DNA of 64,000 bases from JAZKFT01 sp963845495 (GCA_963845495.1 CAWJTH010000132.1:1-64000), one strand, 5' to 3'; positions 6,830-16,711 are shown, counted from the stretch's first letter. Notes: generated by a model not told the origin, from the sequence alone. Program-made: numbers and translations.

Positions 6830-9322
6830 ATGTCAAAAAAGCAACATCACAAAAAGAAACATGGTTCTTCACATCAAGGAATTAAAGCCACACTTGATAT
6901 TACCCGCAGTGGGATGGGTTACGCAATTACAACTGATGGAGAAGGAGATGTATTGATACGTCCACAAGATTTTGGGCAAGCGTTTCACGGCGACACTGTT
7001 GAGGTAGTTGTTAGCAAAGAAGGGTTTGGTAGCCGCAAACGCGAAGGACGCATTACAAAAGTTATAAAAAGAAGGCGCACGGAATTTATAGGCAGACTAC
7101 GATTTACAAAAGGGCTGTTATTGTTTGTTCCGGATAGTGAAAAATCGATGCCTTATTTTGAAATGGGTACCGTGCCGAGACGAGATATTGATGAGGACTG
7201 TAAAGTGGTGGTTAGGTTAATGGATTGGCCCGAAAAAGCCCGCCGACCAAAAGGAGAACTGATGGAAGTGCTGGACGAGACCGCCAAAAACGATATTGCC
7301 ATGAAGGAAATATTGTTGGAAAGTGGCTTCCCGCTTGAATTTACAGATGAAGCTTTAGAAATTGCCGAAAGAATTCCAGACACAATAGAAACGTTTGAAC
7401 TGAAACGGCGCCGTGATTTTCGTGATATCCTTACATTTACTATTGACCCGGTGGATGCGAAAGATTTTGACGACGCCATCAGTTTTAGAAAATTAGCCGA
7501 AGGCTTATACGAAATTGGTGTACATATTGCTGATGTAAGCCATTTTGTGGAAGAAGGCAGTATTTTGGATGCAGAAGCTTACGAACGTGCCACCAGCGTT
7601 TATTTGCCAGACCGTGTAAACCCCATGTTGCCCGAACGAATTAGTAATGAACTTTGCTCGTTGCGACCAAATGAGGACAAATTTACTTTTTCCGCCGTTT
7701 TTAAAATGAACGATAAGGCTGAAGTGAAAGATATTTGGATCGGCAAAACTTTCATCCATAGCAATCATCGCTTTACGTACGAAGATGTACAAGAAATAAT
7801 AGACGGAGCAGATGGTTTTTACGATAAAGAAGTTTTATTCCTAAACAACATAAGCCAGCAATTGCGCAAAAAGAGGTTTAAAAATGGAGCTATTAATTTT
7901 AGCAGTACCGAGATTCGTTTTAAGCTAGATGAGAACGGAAAGCCGATAGGCGTAATTGTAAAACAAAGCAAAGAAAGCCATCAACTGATTGAAGAATTGA
8001 TGCTGTTGGCTAACAAAGCGGTGGCAGAGTATGTATCAAAACAGAAAATTAAAGACAAGCCAGTTCCGTTTCCATATCGCATACACGATAAACCAAACGA
8101 AGAAAAACTGCTGCCTTTTATAGCGTTTGCCAGAAAGTTCGGTTACAAATTTGATACGGATAAGCCCGAAACAATCGCAGCTTCTTTCAATAAAATGTTG
8201 CAGGATGCGCAAGGTACGCCGCAACAACATGTGCTGGAACAATTGGGCATTCGTACCCAATCGAAAGCGATTTATACATCAGAAAATATTGGCCACTACG
8301 GCTTAGGTTTTGAACATTATTGCCATTTTACATCGCCCATTAGGCGTTATCCCGATGTAATGGTGCACCGCGTTTTGTTTGATTTGTTGAACGGCGAACA
8401 GCCTTTCGACAAAAAAATGGAAAGCAAATGCAGGCACAGCAGCGAAAGGGAACGTGCTGCCATGGAAGCTGAACGTGCGGCCAATAAATACAAACAGGTT
8501 GAATTTATGCTGGATAAAATTGGCGAAACATTTGATGGCGTTATTAGTGGCGTTGCTGGTTTTGGATTTTGGGCCGAAACGGTGGCACATAAATGCGAGG
8601 GCCTTATCAGCATCAATCAATTAAATACGTATGATGAATTCCGCTATTTTGAGGCTGATTATCAATTAGTTGGTATGCGAAGTGGACGTAAATTCCGCAT
8701 TGGCGACCAAGTAAGGATAAAGGTTATTTCGGCTAATTTGGAACGACGCCAAATTGATTATGAGTGGATAATGTCGCCAGTTAAAAAAATTGAAATTGAA
8801 CCGAACAAATCAACAATTGTTGACGATTTGCCGAGTGTTGTTTTAACAAAAGAAGTTGCCGAGGTTCCAGCCACAACCACTCCAAAAAAGCGCACACCTA
8901 AACCATCAAACACAGGAAAAGGAGGTTCTAAATTTATACCTGCTGTTAAAACGCCAAAACAAGTAAAAGTAACACCAAAGCAAGTTGTGAAGACGCCACT
9001 GCAACCGACAGTTAAAACGTCAAAAAGAATAAAAACAACGCCGTCACAAGTTGAAGAAACTATTACAGAGCCAGTTACCAACAAGGCAAAAAAAGAGAAA
9101 GCTGCAACTAAAATAGTTGAAAAAAATGTTGTAGCGGCAAAAGCGCCCAAGCCAGTTATAAAACAAGCGGAAGAAGAAAAATTACCAATAAAAATAAGCG
9201 CAGAAGCGCCTGAAACAACAGTAGCCCAAAAGATAAAAGCAGCAACAGCCACACCAAAAAAAACGACCGTTTCACCACCTACAAAAAAGAAAATCACTCC
9301 CCCAACGGCTAAAAGTAAATAA
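6830..9322 (+). CDS. rnr: Ribonuclease R with long basic C-terminal tail
   Basis: Processive 3'-5' exoribonuclease for structured RNA. Order: N-terminal OB/cold-shock domains, RNB catalytic domain with DPVDAKDFDDAIS (about residues 204-216; its aspartates bind the catalytic metals), ending near HFTSPIRRYPDVMVHR (about 500), then an S1 domain (about 565-650). From about residue 655 to 830 the protein becomes a low-complexity tail rich in Lys, Thr, Pro and Ala with recurring TPKQ/KTP words. Basic tails occur in RNase R of other bacteria, but about 170 residues is long. Single gene, followed by a bidirectional terminator. Confidence 0.95.
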   Translation: MSKKQHHKKKHGSSHQGIKATLDITRSGMGYAITTDGEGDVLIRPQDFGQAFHGDTVEVVVSKEGFGSRKREGRITKVIKRRRTEFIGRLRFTKGLLLFVPDSEKSMPYFEMGTVPRRDIDEDCKVVVRLMDWPEKARRPKGELMEVLDETAKNDIAMKEILLESGFPLEFTDEALEIAERIPDTIETFELKRRRDFRDILTFTIDPVDAKDFDDAISFRKLAEGLYEIGVHIADVSHFVEEGSILDAEAYERATSVYLPDRVNPMLPERISNELCSLRPNEDKFTFSAVFKMNDKAEVKDIWIGKTFIHSNHRFTYEDVQEIIDGADGFYDKEVLFLNNISQQLRKKRFKNGAINFSSTEIRFKLDENGKPIGVIVKQSKESHQLIEELMLLANKAVAEYVSKQKIKDKPVPFPYRIHDKPNEEKLLPFIAFARKFGYKFDTDKPETIAASFNKMLQDAQGTPQQHVLEQLGIRTQSKAIYTSENIGHYGLGFEHYCHFTSPIRRYPDVMVHRVLFDLLNGEQPFDKKMESKCRHSSERERAAMEAERAANKYKQVEFMLDKIGETFDGVISGVAGFGFWAETVAHKCEGLISINQLNTYDEFRYFEADYQLVGMRSGRKFRIGDQVRIKVISANLERRQIDYEWIMSPVKKIEIEPNKSTIVDDLPSVVLTKEVAEVPATTTPKKRTPKPSNTGKGGSKFIPAVKTPKQVKVTPKQVVKTPLQPTVKTSKRIKTTPSQVEETITEPVTNKAKKEKAATKIVEKNVVAAKAPKPVIKQAEEEKLPIKISAEAPETTVAQKIKAATATPKKTTVSPPTKKKITPPTAKSK

Positions 9323-9357
9323 TTATTGCGTTCTTAAATAAGCAGCCCATTCAAAAA

Positions 9358-9394
9358 TTAAAACGGCACAACATTTTTTGTTGTGCCGTTTTAA
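9358..9394. terminator. Bidirectional terminator between rnr and the DUF3857 gene
   Basis: Perfect 15-bp stem TTAAAACGGCACAAC / GTTGTGCCGTTTTAA with a 7-base loop. A and T runs on either side let it serve both convergent genes. Confidence 0.9.
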
Positions 9395-9416
9395 TTATAA
9401 CTCTTTGTTATTTAAG

Positions 9417-11315
9417 CTATTCTTTCTTTATCAACACTACTTTAGCCCGATCGGCTTTATACATAGCTTCGTAAAATTTAGCAAGGTCTGTAAAATCGCT
9501 TGCAGGATATTCACCACTATAATTTTCTCTATTGCGGTAATAAACAATTTTATCGCCAACCAATTTTGCGCTGCTGGCATATTTGCCAAACTTGCATGCA
9601 ATGTTGCTGGCTGCTGGTAGCGCCTCCACACTGTAACCACTTGGCACGGCAATTTCTACGGTGTCAATATCATTGTAGGCATAATTTATTTGGATCGGAT
9701 ATTTTCTCACATCGTCGTTTCGCAGTTTGCTGTGGTTACGCGTCATTACATTTGGAACAATAAAAATCCGTTTGCCGCTTACTTGGGCATAACTATTGGC
9801 CGTAATATTCAACGTTTCATAAATAGAAGGAATTATTTGTTTGTCCTCAACATAATTAAAAGAGGCGACATCGTAAGTTGGCAATTCCAGTTCATTTTTT
9901 AAATATTCCATTACTTTTTCTTTAGACAATGCATTGATAATCCCCTGAACATCATCTTGTTGCAAAGCTTTGTATTGCGTGTTGATGGTAGCCGTTAAAT
10001 GACCCTCATCGTTTAAAGTAGCATTTATTTTTCTTATTTGTATATTGTCATTCATTTTATAAATAGGCGTGTGAACCAATACACCACCATTTTCGGTGAG
10101 CATAAGTCCCCAACGGTTGGCCGTAAATCCACTTAAATAGCCTGCGGGTAAAGTTTGACTGGTACATTCTAACCAAATTGTATCCTTTGCCATTGGTATG
10201 CAGCATATAGCATGGTTAAAAGGATCGTTGCAAAAACTGGTATCAAGTGGGGGTGGATAACCGTCAGCTTGAATAAAAACCGTATTTCCTTTGATGCCCG
10301 CTTCCTTTAACAGTGCCACCATAAAATTGGAGAGTGCCTTACAATCGCCATATCTTTTTGTGGCTACATAATTGGCGTCAAAAGGCTGCCAGCCTCCAAT
10401 GCCTAATTGTATGCTTATGTACCTGGTATTTTTTTGCAGGAAATCATACAAACTTGCAATTTTCTCTTTTGGGAAAGCAAGATGGTCGGTTAAATCATGT
10501 ACTTTTTTCTTTAATGCATCGGGCAAAATATCCCTATCTTTTAAAAGTTGGTACATAAAAAGCCCATAATCTTTCCAACTTGCCATGCTGCCACTGTAGC
10601 CGCTTACTTCAAAATTAGAAGGCTCGACAATGACATAAGGCAAAAGCTGTTTCCACGATGGGCTAAGGGTTTCAGTGGCTTTGGGCACCAAATTTTTAAT
10701 CTCCCAGGTATATATTTTTTTGCCATCTTTTTCGGTAATAACTGGTTCGATAGGACATTGTATCGGTTTGTATCGCAATTGATAATCTTTTGGTGCAATA
10801 ACCGTAAACTTGCTGTATTGAACCGCAATTTTATCCCTGCTTTGCGGCATCCAGTCATCAATGCCCAATATGCCGTTTATATCATCTTCCTCTTCATATG
10901 CAACGGTGTATGGATAAGTACGGCAATAAAAATCGTTGGCTTTATAGCGCCTGTCGGTCATCAAACTTTCCTCTCCGGTGCCGCTTAAATCCTGCATGTC
11001 TTTCTGTTTTACATGCTTTATTTCTTTTCCTTTTGCATCGTACAAAGTGCCGGTTATGTAATTGATACTGTTGAATTTATCATACCCAGATGCGTATCCG
11101 CCATATCTATCTCCAGCTTCATTAAGGATGGTATAAACATAACGTTTATGTTCAATCGCTTTGCCGGGCGATTTTATTTCGAACACTTTTTCATCGGAGC
11201 GTGTTACCACATTGGCATTTGCTTTAAGCGAATCTGGTATTAATGCTACGTCATAATTTTGGGCACGTAAAGTAATTGCGGCAAGCAAAGTAAATATGAA
11301 AGGAAGTTTTTTCAC
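9417..11315 (-). CDS. DUF3857 and transglutaminase-like domain protein, exported
   Basis: A 632-residue exported protein. A signal peptide (MKKLPFIFTLLAAITLRA) is followed by a DUF3857 beta domain (about 40-220) and a transglutaminase-like core. The core has Cys in RYGDCKALSN (about residue 324), His in FNHAICC (about 366) and an acidic residue in WLECTS, so the triad appears Cys-His-Glu. The C-terminal part is beta-rich. DUF3857 proteins are common in Bacteroidota and sit in the periplasm or at the outer membrane; their substrates are unknown. It lies 43 bases after the stop-to-start gap of a paralogue on the same strand, so the two are probably co-transcribed. Confidence 0.85.
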   Translation of the reverse strand: MKKLPFIFTLLAAITLRAQNYDVALIPDSLKANANVVTRSDEKVFEIKSPGKAIEHKRYVYTILNEAGDRYGGYASGYDKFNSINYITGTLYDAKGKEIKHVKQKDMQDLSGTGEESLMTDRRYKANDFYCRTYPYTVAYEEEDDINGILGIDDWMPQSRDKIAVQYSKFTVIAPKDYQLRYKPIQCPIEPVITEKDGKKIYTWEIKNLVPKATETLSPSWKQLLPYVIVEPSNFEVSGYSGSMASWKDYGLFMYQLLKDRDILPDALKKKVHDLTDHLAFPKEKIASLYDFLQKNTRYISIQLGIGGWQPFDANYVATKRYGDCKALSNFMVALLKEAGIKGNTVFIQADGYPPPLDTSFCNDPFNHAICCIPMAKDTIWLECTSQTLPAGYLSGFTANRWGLMLTENGGVLVHTPIYKMNDNIQIRKINATLNDEGHLTATINTQYKALQQDDVQGIINALSKEKVMEYLKNELELPTYDVASFNYVEDKQIIPSIYETLNITANSYAQVSGKRIFIVPNVMTRNHSKLRNDDVRKYPIQINYAYNDIDTVEIAVPSGYSVEALPAASNIACKFGKYASSAKLVGDKIVYYRNRENYSGEYPASDFTDLAKFYEAMYKADRAKVVLIKKE

Positions 11316-11358
11316 AAGTAAGTGGTTGAGTATATGATGTTTATGTAATGGGTATTAT

Positions 11359-13377
11359 TTACTTAATCTTTTTAAAAACAACTTGTTCACCTTGTTTTTT
11401 TACGATGTAAGCAAAGAAATCGCGTAATGGTTGATAATCTTCAGTTGAAAAATTGGCTTTATTTATTACAATCCTGCTGCGCATCATTACAACGCCATCT
11501 TTTTTTGAGATTAGATATTCAAAAAAGCCATCGTCATCATTTAAATTTACGCGTACCGATTTTGGCACCTCATCTATTTCGTATCCTTTGGGCGGATCGA
11601 TGTTGGCGAAAAATTTCTCATCCATTGTATAAGGCATTTCAACCGGATATATGCGCTGGGCTGCTTTAAAAATGTTCTCTTTATATGCTTCCGACATCAT
11701 CGGATTGAAGTAAATGACATCCTCGTTATTTGCCGTAGGGTCGAAATCGTATTTTATAGTGATGGGATAATCGTATTGATCCAACGAGTCCAATTCAACA
11801 TTTCCCATTTCAATTTCGCTTGGCAATTGGCTTTTTATCTTTTTAATAAATTCATCTTTGCCCGATTTTTTTATGCGGTTCCGTATATCGAAGGATTCGT
11901 AATAACCCAACTGGCTTGAAAAGTTACCCGACCATTTTCCTTTTTCATCATTTGCAATAACTACGGAAGATATTTTGCTTTCTTTTAGCGAATCGGCCAT
12001 AAAGTAAGTTGCAGCTGCCAATTCTTTTCCAATTACCCGGGCATGGCCGTTGTAGCACGAAGCGTCCAATTTGCCAAAGCCCAGCCTTGGCACACCGGCA
12101 TCCAAATAATATTTTTGACCATCAATTTCCGCTTCGCAAACCACATAATTAAACCGGTCCATTAAAGGGTAAAAAGTATGTGTTGCTCCATTTTCCCTTG
12201 TGCTTAAAATAACGGGCAGCGCAGTAATTTTTTCGTGATTAAGCATTGCGGTAAGCAACAAATTAACGTCTGCAATATTGCCAGATTTGTTTTTAAAAGT
12301 GTTTTTTGGGGAACTGGACATGTAATATGCCCGATAATCGGTGCAGGTAAAATTATCTCGTACCCAAGCAAATATTTTTTGTGCTTTTTCAAGATTGTTT
12401 TTTGTACCAGCGGTAATTTTTTTCAAATCTTCTGTTAACCACCCGTTTGCATCAAAAAGGTTTGCGCCAAATTCTTCATCTTTCATCAATCTTTCAGAAA
12501 CCTTAAACCAACTAGGCATCATTACAATTGGCTGATTATCAGGATACTGTATTTGCGATAATTGGAATTCCAGCTTTGAAATGTGGTTGCCGATTGATGT
12601 GGTAAATGCCTCAGGTTTCATGGCGGGCACATTTTTCATCATCCACCGGGTAGAAGTTATATTTGAGTTGAAGCGATAGCTTTCCGAACGTTCGGCACCA
12701 TTTTGAATCAACACATTAAAATCACGATAATTGTTTTTGACCGTTCTATCATAAAACTGTTGGTAACCTTGAAAAAGTACCACATAATTATAAAAATCGG
12801 GCATATCCACTGTGTACTCCGACCATAATCTTGGATAAGTTCCCTGAAAATTCCAAGGTTGAAGATTGAAAATAAAATCGGATATAATAGTGTACTCAAT
12901 GTCGATGATCGACCCGGCTTTTGCCGCCGGCATGGTAAACTTCCTTACGTTTAAGTGCTTTGAAAGTTTGTCTTTAAAAATAGAGGCAGCATCTAACTTG
13001 TTTTCAACAACTGCGTCGTTTTCTAAATTGTAAGTAACGGCTTTTACTTTATCTAGTTTTTCTTCCGCATCGTTAGAAAAGTACAAATGGATATGAACTG
13101 TTGCGGCATCTAATCCATTCTTATTCAATATTTTAATCCGTTCGTGGCGGTTATATACCAGCGAAATACTACTTTTGGTATTGCCTTCAAACGATGTATT
13201 TCCAACATCGGCAATTACTACGGCATCGGCGGAACTGTCTAGCTGATCAGCATTTATTTTAAAATCAGCAGCGGTAATTTTTTCGAATTTGTAAGGTTTT
13301 GTTTCTTGTTTTTTTTCTTGGGCGGAAATGGCGTTTAGGCAGAAGAATGCAGCAATAGCAGCTAACGTTTTGGACAT
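11359..13377 (-). CDS. DUF3857/transglutaminase-like paralogue lacking the catalytic Cys and His
   Basis: A 672-residue exported paralogue of the downstream gene. I chose the ATG at 13377 because it gives the signal peptide MSKTLAAIAAFFCLNAISA; an upstream ATG would add 20 non-signal residues. DUF3857 occupies about 50-260 and the transglutaminase-like fold about 330-450. At the position of the nucleophile it reads SGNIADVNLLL (Cys to Ile, about residue 370), and the His strand reads FNYVVCEAEI (His to Tyr), while the final Asp is kept in YYLDAG. This suggests a binding rather than an enzymatic role (inference). It is first in a probable two-gene operon. Confidence 0.85.
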   Translation of the reverse strand: MSKTLAAIAAFFCLNAISAQEKKQETKPYKFEKITAADFKINADQLDSSADAVVIADVGNTSFEGNTKSSISLVYNRHERIKILNKNGLDAATVHIHLYFSNDAEEKLDKVKAVTYNLENDAVVENKLDAASIFKDKLSKHLNVRKFTMPAAKAGSIIDIEYTIISDFIFNLQPWNFQGTYPRLWSEYTVDMPDFYNYVVLFQGYQQFYDRTVKNNYRDFNVLIQNGAERSESYRFNSNITSTRWMMKNVPAMKPEAFTTSIGNHISKLEFQLSQIQYPDNQPIVMMPSWFKVSERLMKDEEFGANLFDANGWLTEDLKKITAGTKNNLEKAQKIFAWVRDNFTCTDYRAYYMSSSPKNTFKNKSGNIADVNLLLTAMLNHEKITALPVILSTRENGATHTFYPLMDRFNYVVCEAEIDGQKYYLDAGVPRLGFGKLDASCYNGHARVIGKELAAATYFMADSLKESKISSVVIANDEKGKWSGNFSSQLGYYESFDIRNRIKKSGKDEFIKKIKSQLPSEIEMGNVELDSLDQYDYPITIKYDFDPTANNEDVIYFNPMMSEAYKENIFKAAQRIYPVEMPYTMDEKFFANIDPPKGYEIDEVPKSVRVNLNDDDGFFEYLISKKDGVVMMRSRIVINKANFSTEDYQPLRDFFAYIVKKQGEQVVFKKIK

Positions 13378-13541
13378 AGGGTTTAGTTGATTGTGAAGTT
13401 TAAGAAGTAAATTAATGTAATAAGTTTGTGACCACAAAATTTATAGCATGATTTATTTATATCAGCAGTACACGCAACCTTTATTGTGTAATTATGTTTA
13501 ATTTTATCTATTTACAAACAAAATAGCGAAACAATATTCTA

Positions 13542-16500
13542 ATGGCAGTATCGAAAAAAATAAACGAACAAATAGGAAGTATTCACGAAAACAAGGCGCA
13601 AGATGTACAAGTAAAAAGTAAAAAGGAAAAAGTAAAAAAAGAAATTTCCAACAATTTGGGATCCACCACTCACAATTCACGTCTCACGTCTCACCAAAAA
13701 AATCCCATTTTCATAAAAGGTGCCCGCACCCACAATTTAAAAAATGTGGATGTGGAAATACCACGCAATAAATTTACCGTTGTTACCGGCGTTAGCGGTT
13801 CGGGTAAATCTTCCCTTACCATTGATACGCTTTTTGCCGAAGGCCAACGCCGGTATGCCGAAAGCCTGAGCGCTTATGTGCGCCAGTTTATGCAACGCAT
13901 GGATAAGCCGGATGTGGATTACATAAAAGGGCTTTGTCCTGCCATTGCCATCGAACAAAAAGTAACTACCCGCACGCCACGCAGCACGGTTGGCAGTATG
14001 ACGGAAATTTATGATTACCTGCGGTTGATGTATGCCAGGGTCGGCAAAACGATTTCGCCCATCAGCGGCAGGCAAGTTAAAAAAGATGATGTACCGGATG
14101 TGGTGAAAGCTATTACCACACAGCCTTTGGGCGAACGTATGTTGCTATTGGTGCCGTTTAAACAACATGCCAAACGAGATACGAAAGAGGAGTTAGGTAT
14201 TTTGGTACAAAAGGGTTTTAGTCGGATGTACATTAACGGCGAAACGATTCGGATCGATGATTTATTGGAAAACGGATTGGATGGCAGATGGCAGATGGCA
14301 GATGGCAGTAAGCAGACTATAATTAAAAGCAGTCCAAAAAATATTAATAATCCCGCCTACAATCTGCCATCCGCCAACCGCCAACCGTCAACTGAAAATC
14401 CGCCATCTGCCATCCACCATCCGCCATTCATTCTCATCGATCGTTTTGTGGGGAAAGATTTCGATGAAGATGATATTCACCGCATTTCCGATTCGGTTGA
14501 TACGGCTTTTTTTGAAGGCGAAGGCGAATGTTATGTATCCTTGAGCTCCGCTCAGGCTGTTGTACCACCGACCTCTGGTCAGGGCGATGTACCAACGACC
14601 TCCAGTCAGGATAACAACCAACTCCTCCATTTTTCTAATAAATTTGAATTGGATGGAATTGTCTTCGAACCACCTGTTCCCAATCTTTTTTCTTTTAACA
14701 ACCCGTTTGGCGCTTGCCCCGTTTGCGAGGGTTTTGGACAAGTGTTGGGCATCGATCCAGAATTGGTAATCCCCGACAAACGCTTAAGCATTTACGAAAA
14801 TGCCATTGCACCTTGGCGGGGCGAAAAATTGGGTGAATGGAACAAATTGTTGGTACGCAGCGCTGGCAGGTTCAATTTCCCTATTCACACACCAGTGCAA
14901 GATTTAACTAAAGAACAGTACAAATTATTATGGACTGGCAACGAGTATTTTGAAGGACTGAATGCATTTTTTAAAGAAGTGGAATCGAATCTGTATAAAG
15001 TGCAATACCGGGTTTTGTTAAGCCGTTACCGAGGTCGTACTATTTGCCCAACTTGCCAAGGTTATAGGCTTAGGCAAGAAGCGTTGTATGTAAAAGTTAG
15101 CACCAACCACATTGGCGAATTGTGCGAGATGCCTATCCGTGATTTGCAAACTTGGTTCGATAAACTGGAACTGAGCGATAACGATAAAGAAATTGCAAAA
15201 CGTATTTTAATAGAAATAAATGTTCGGCTGAAAACCATGCTGGATGTAGGTTTGGGCTATCTAACCCTTAACCGTTTGGCCAATAGTTTAAGCGGCGGCG
15301 AAAGCCAGCGTATACAATTGACGCGTAGTTTGGGAAGTAATCTTACCAATTCGTTGTACATTCTCGATGAGCCTTCTATCGGGTTGCATTCCCGCGATAC
15401 CGAACGGTTGATTTCGGTATTAAAATCGCTTCGCGACTTAGGCAATACCGTTGTGGTAGTGGAACACGATGAAATGATGATGCGCCAAGCTGATCATATA
15501 ATTGACGTTGGCCCCTTGGCCAGTCATTTGGGAGGCGAAATTGTGGCCGAAGGAAATTACGATGCCATTGTTGCCAATCCTAAAAGCCTGACAGGCAAAT
15601 ATTTAAGCGGACAGTTAACGGTTGAAGTGCCAACAACGGAAAAAAAATCGCCATACCAATTAACAGTGGTTGGCGCTAGACAAAATAATTTGAAAAATAT
15701 CGACGTCACTTTTCCCTTACAATGTTTGTGCGTGGTAAGCGGCGTAAGCGGAAGCGGCAAAACAACATTGGTAAAACAAATTCTTTATCCCGCATTAAAA
15801 AAGATAAAAGGTGAATTTGCCGAAAAAGTTGGCGCACACCAAAAACTAACCGGCGATATCGAATGGTTGAGCCAAGTGGAATTGGTAGACCAAAATCCGA
15901 TTGGTAAAAGTAGCCGCAGCAACCCCGTAACGTATGTAAAAGCTTACGATGGCATCAGGGATTTATATGCCAGTCAACCGATGAGTAAAATGCGTGGTTT
16001 TCAGCCGAAACATTTCAGCTTTAATGTAGATGGTGGCCGTTGCGATGCATGCAAAGGCGAAGGCGAACAAGTGGTAGAAATGCAATTTTTAGCCGATGTG
16101 CATTTGGTTTGCGAGGTTTGCAAAGGCAAGCGTTTTAAAGAAGAAGTGCTGGAAGTAACTTACAATACCAAAAGCATTTACGATGTGTTGCAAATGAGTG
16201 TGGATGATGCCGTTGAATTTTTTGTAAACGAAAAGGCGATTGCTAATGCGCTGAAACCATTGCAGGATGTAGGTTTAGGGTACGTTAAACTTGGACAAAG
16301 CAGCGATACTTTGAGCGGAGGCGAAGCGCAACGGGTGAAACTGGCCAGCTTTTTAGGCAAAGGCAAAGCAGCTGGTCACATGCTTTTTATTTTTGATGAA
16401 CCCACAACTGGATTACATTTCAACGATATTCAAAAACTATTGAAATCTTTCCATGCGTTGATACAACAAGGCCATAGCATTATTGTGATTGAACACAACA

Positions 16501-16637
16501 CCGATGTGATAAAAAATGCGGATTGGGTGATAGACCTTGGCCCAGAAGCTGGCGATGCTGGTGGTAATTTGGTATATGTTGGCAAGCCGGATGGTTTAAA
16601 AAACTGCAAAGAAAGTTATACGGGAAGGTTTATGTAG
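13542..16637 (+). CDS. uvrA: Excinuclease ABC subunit A with in-frame repeat insertions
   Basis: DNA damage recognition ATPase of nucleotide excision repair. Both ABC modules are intact: Walker A GVSGSGKSSL and GVSGSGKTTL, signatures LSGGES and LSGGEAQR, Walker B YILDEPSIGLH and FIFDEPTTGLH. Zinc pairs are CPVC...CPTC and CDAC...CEVC. The protein is 1031 residues, roughly 80-90 more than usual for the phylum. The excess sits in an N-terminal lead (about 1-53) and in two low-complexity blocks (about 245-296 and 333-362) built from DNA words typical of this genome's intergenic hairpins. These fall between normal UvrA segments (GETIRIDDLLENG and FILIDRFVGKD) and keep the frame. A strong terminator follows. 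Confidence 0.95.
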   Translation: MAVSKKINEQIGSIHENKAQDVQVKSKKEKVKKEISNNLGSTTHNSRLTSHQKNPIFIKGARTHNLKNVDVEIPRNKFTVVTGVSGSGKSSLTIDTLFAEGQRRYAESLSAYVRQFMQRMDKPDVDYIKGLCPAIAIEQKVTTRTPRSTVGSMTEIYDYLRLMYARVGKTISPISGRQVKKDDVPDVVKAITTQPLGERMLLLVPFKQHAKRDTKEELGILVQKGFSRMYINGETIRIDDLLENGLDGRWQMADGSKQTIIKSSPKNINNPAYNLPSANRQPSTENPPSAIHHPPFILIDRFVGKDFDEDDIHRISDSVDTAFFEGEGECYVSLSSAQAVVPPTSGQGDVPTTSSQDNNQLLHFSNKFELDGIVFEPPVPNLFSFNNPFGACPVCEGFGQVLGIDPELVIPDKRLSIYENAIAPWRGEKLGEWNKLLVRSAGRFNFPIHTPVQDLTKEQYKLLWTGNEYFEGLNAFFKEVESNLYKVQYRVLLSRYRGRTICPTCQGYRLRQEALYVKVSTNHIGELCEMPIRDLQTWFDKLELSDNDKEIAKRILIEINVRLKTMLDVGLGYLTLNRLANSLSGGESQRIQLTRSLGSNLTNSLYILDEPSIGLHSRDTERLISVLKSLRDLGNTVVVVEHDEMMMRQADHIIDVGPLASHLGGEIVAEGNYDAIVANPKSLTGKYLSGQLTVEVPTTEKKSPYQLTVVGARQNNLKNIDVTFPLQCLCVVSGVSGSGKTTLVKQILYPALKKIKGEFAEKVGAHQKLTGDIEWLSQVELVDQNPIGKSSRSNPVTYVKAYDGIRDLYASQPMSKMRGFQPKHFSFNVDGGRCDACKGEGEQVVEMQFLADVHLVCEVCKGKRFKEEVLEVTYNTKSIYDVLQMSVDDAVEFFVNEKAIANALKPLQDVGLGYVKLGQSSDTLSGGEAQRVKLASFLGKGKAAGHMLFIFDEPTTGLHFNDIQKLLKSFHALIQQGHSIIVIEHNTDVIKNADWVIDLGPEAGDAGGNLVYVGKPDGLKNCKESYTGRFM
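13660..13699. repeat. Word-repeat block in the 5' end of uvrA
   Basis: CACTCACAATTCACGTCTCA and a repeat of ACGTCTC lie in frame at about residues 40-53, just before the conserved IKGARTHNLKNV. This wording is of the kind seen in spacer DNA, not conserved UvrA sequence. The boundaries are estimates. Confidence 0.5.
14275..14426. repeat. Inverted word-repeat block inserted in frame in uvrA
   Basis: Left arm: four reiterations of GATGGCA (14281-14308). Right arm: CTGCCATCCGCCAACCGCC and then CCGCCATCTGCCATCCACC (14363-14426). The arms are reverse complements of each other at the word level, so the block can fold into a hairpin. It encodes the GRWQMADG...SAIHHPP segment, which has no counterpart in normal UvrA. 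Confidence 0.8.
14536..14625. repeat. Second in-frame repeat block in uvrA
   Basis: Two adjacent 27-base units start with TGTACCACCGACCTCTGGTC and TGTACCAACGACCTCCAGTC (about 14559-14612), each with a small GACC...GGTC-type palindrome. They encode VVPPTSGQGDVPTTSSQ between conserved UvrA segments. Confidence 0.7.
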
Positions 16638-16653
16638 AAAAATGATAATGAGG

Positions 16654-16686
16654 AAAAGTCGCCAATCTACAGTTGGCGACTTTTTT
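16654..16686 (+). terminator. Rho-independent terminator of uvrA
   Basis: Perfect stem AAAAGTCGCCAA / TTGGCGACTTTT, 7-base loop, then a T run, 17 bases after the uvrA stop. Confidence 0.9.
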
Positions 16687-16711
16687 GTGATAACTTGTTT
16701 TAAAAAGGTCA

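Noticed and set aside
8758..9297. Long minus-strand open frame opposite the rnr tail
   Set aside because: Its hydrophobic sequence is the complement of the Lys/Thr-rich RNase R tail; no start signal, and the plus strand is clearly coding.
14388..14741. Minus-strand open frame opposite uvrA repeat block
   Set aside because: Composed of GGRWY-type words from the repeats on the other strand of a well-defined gene.
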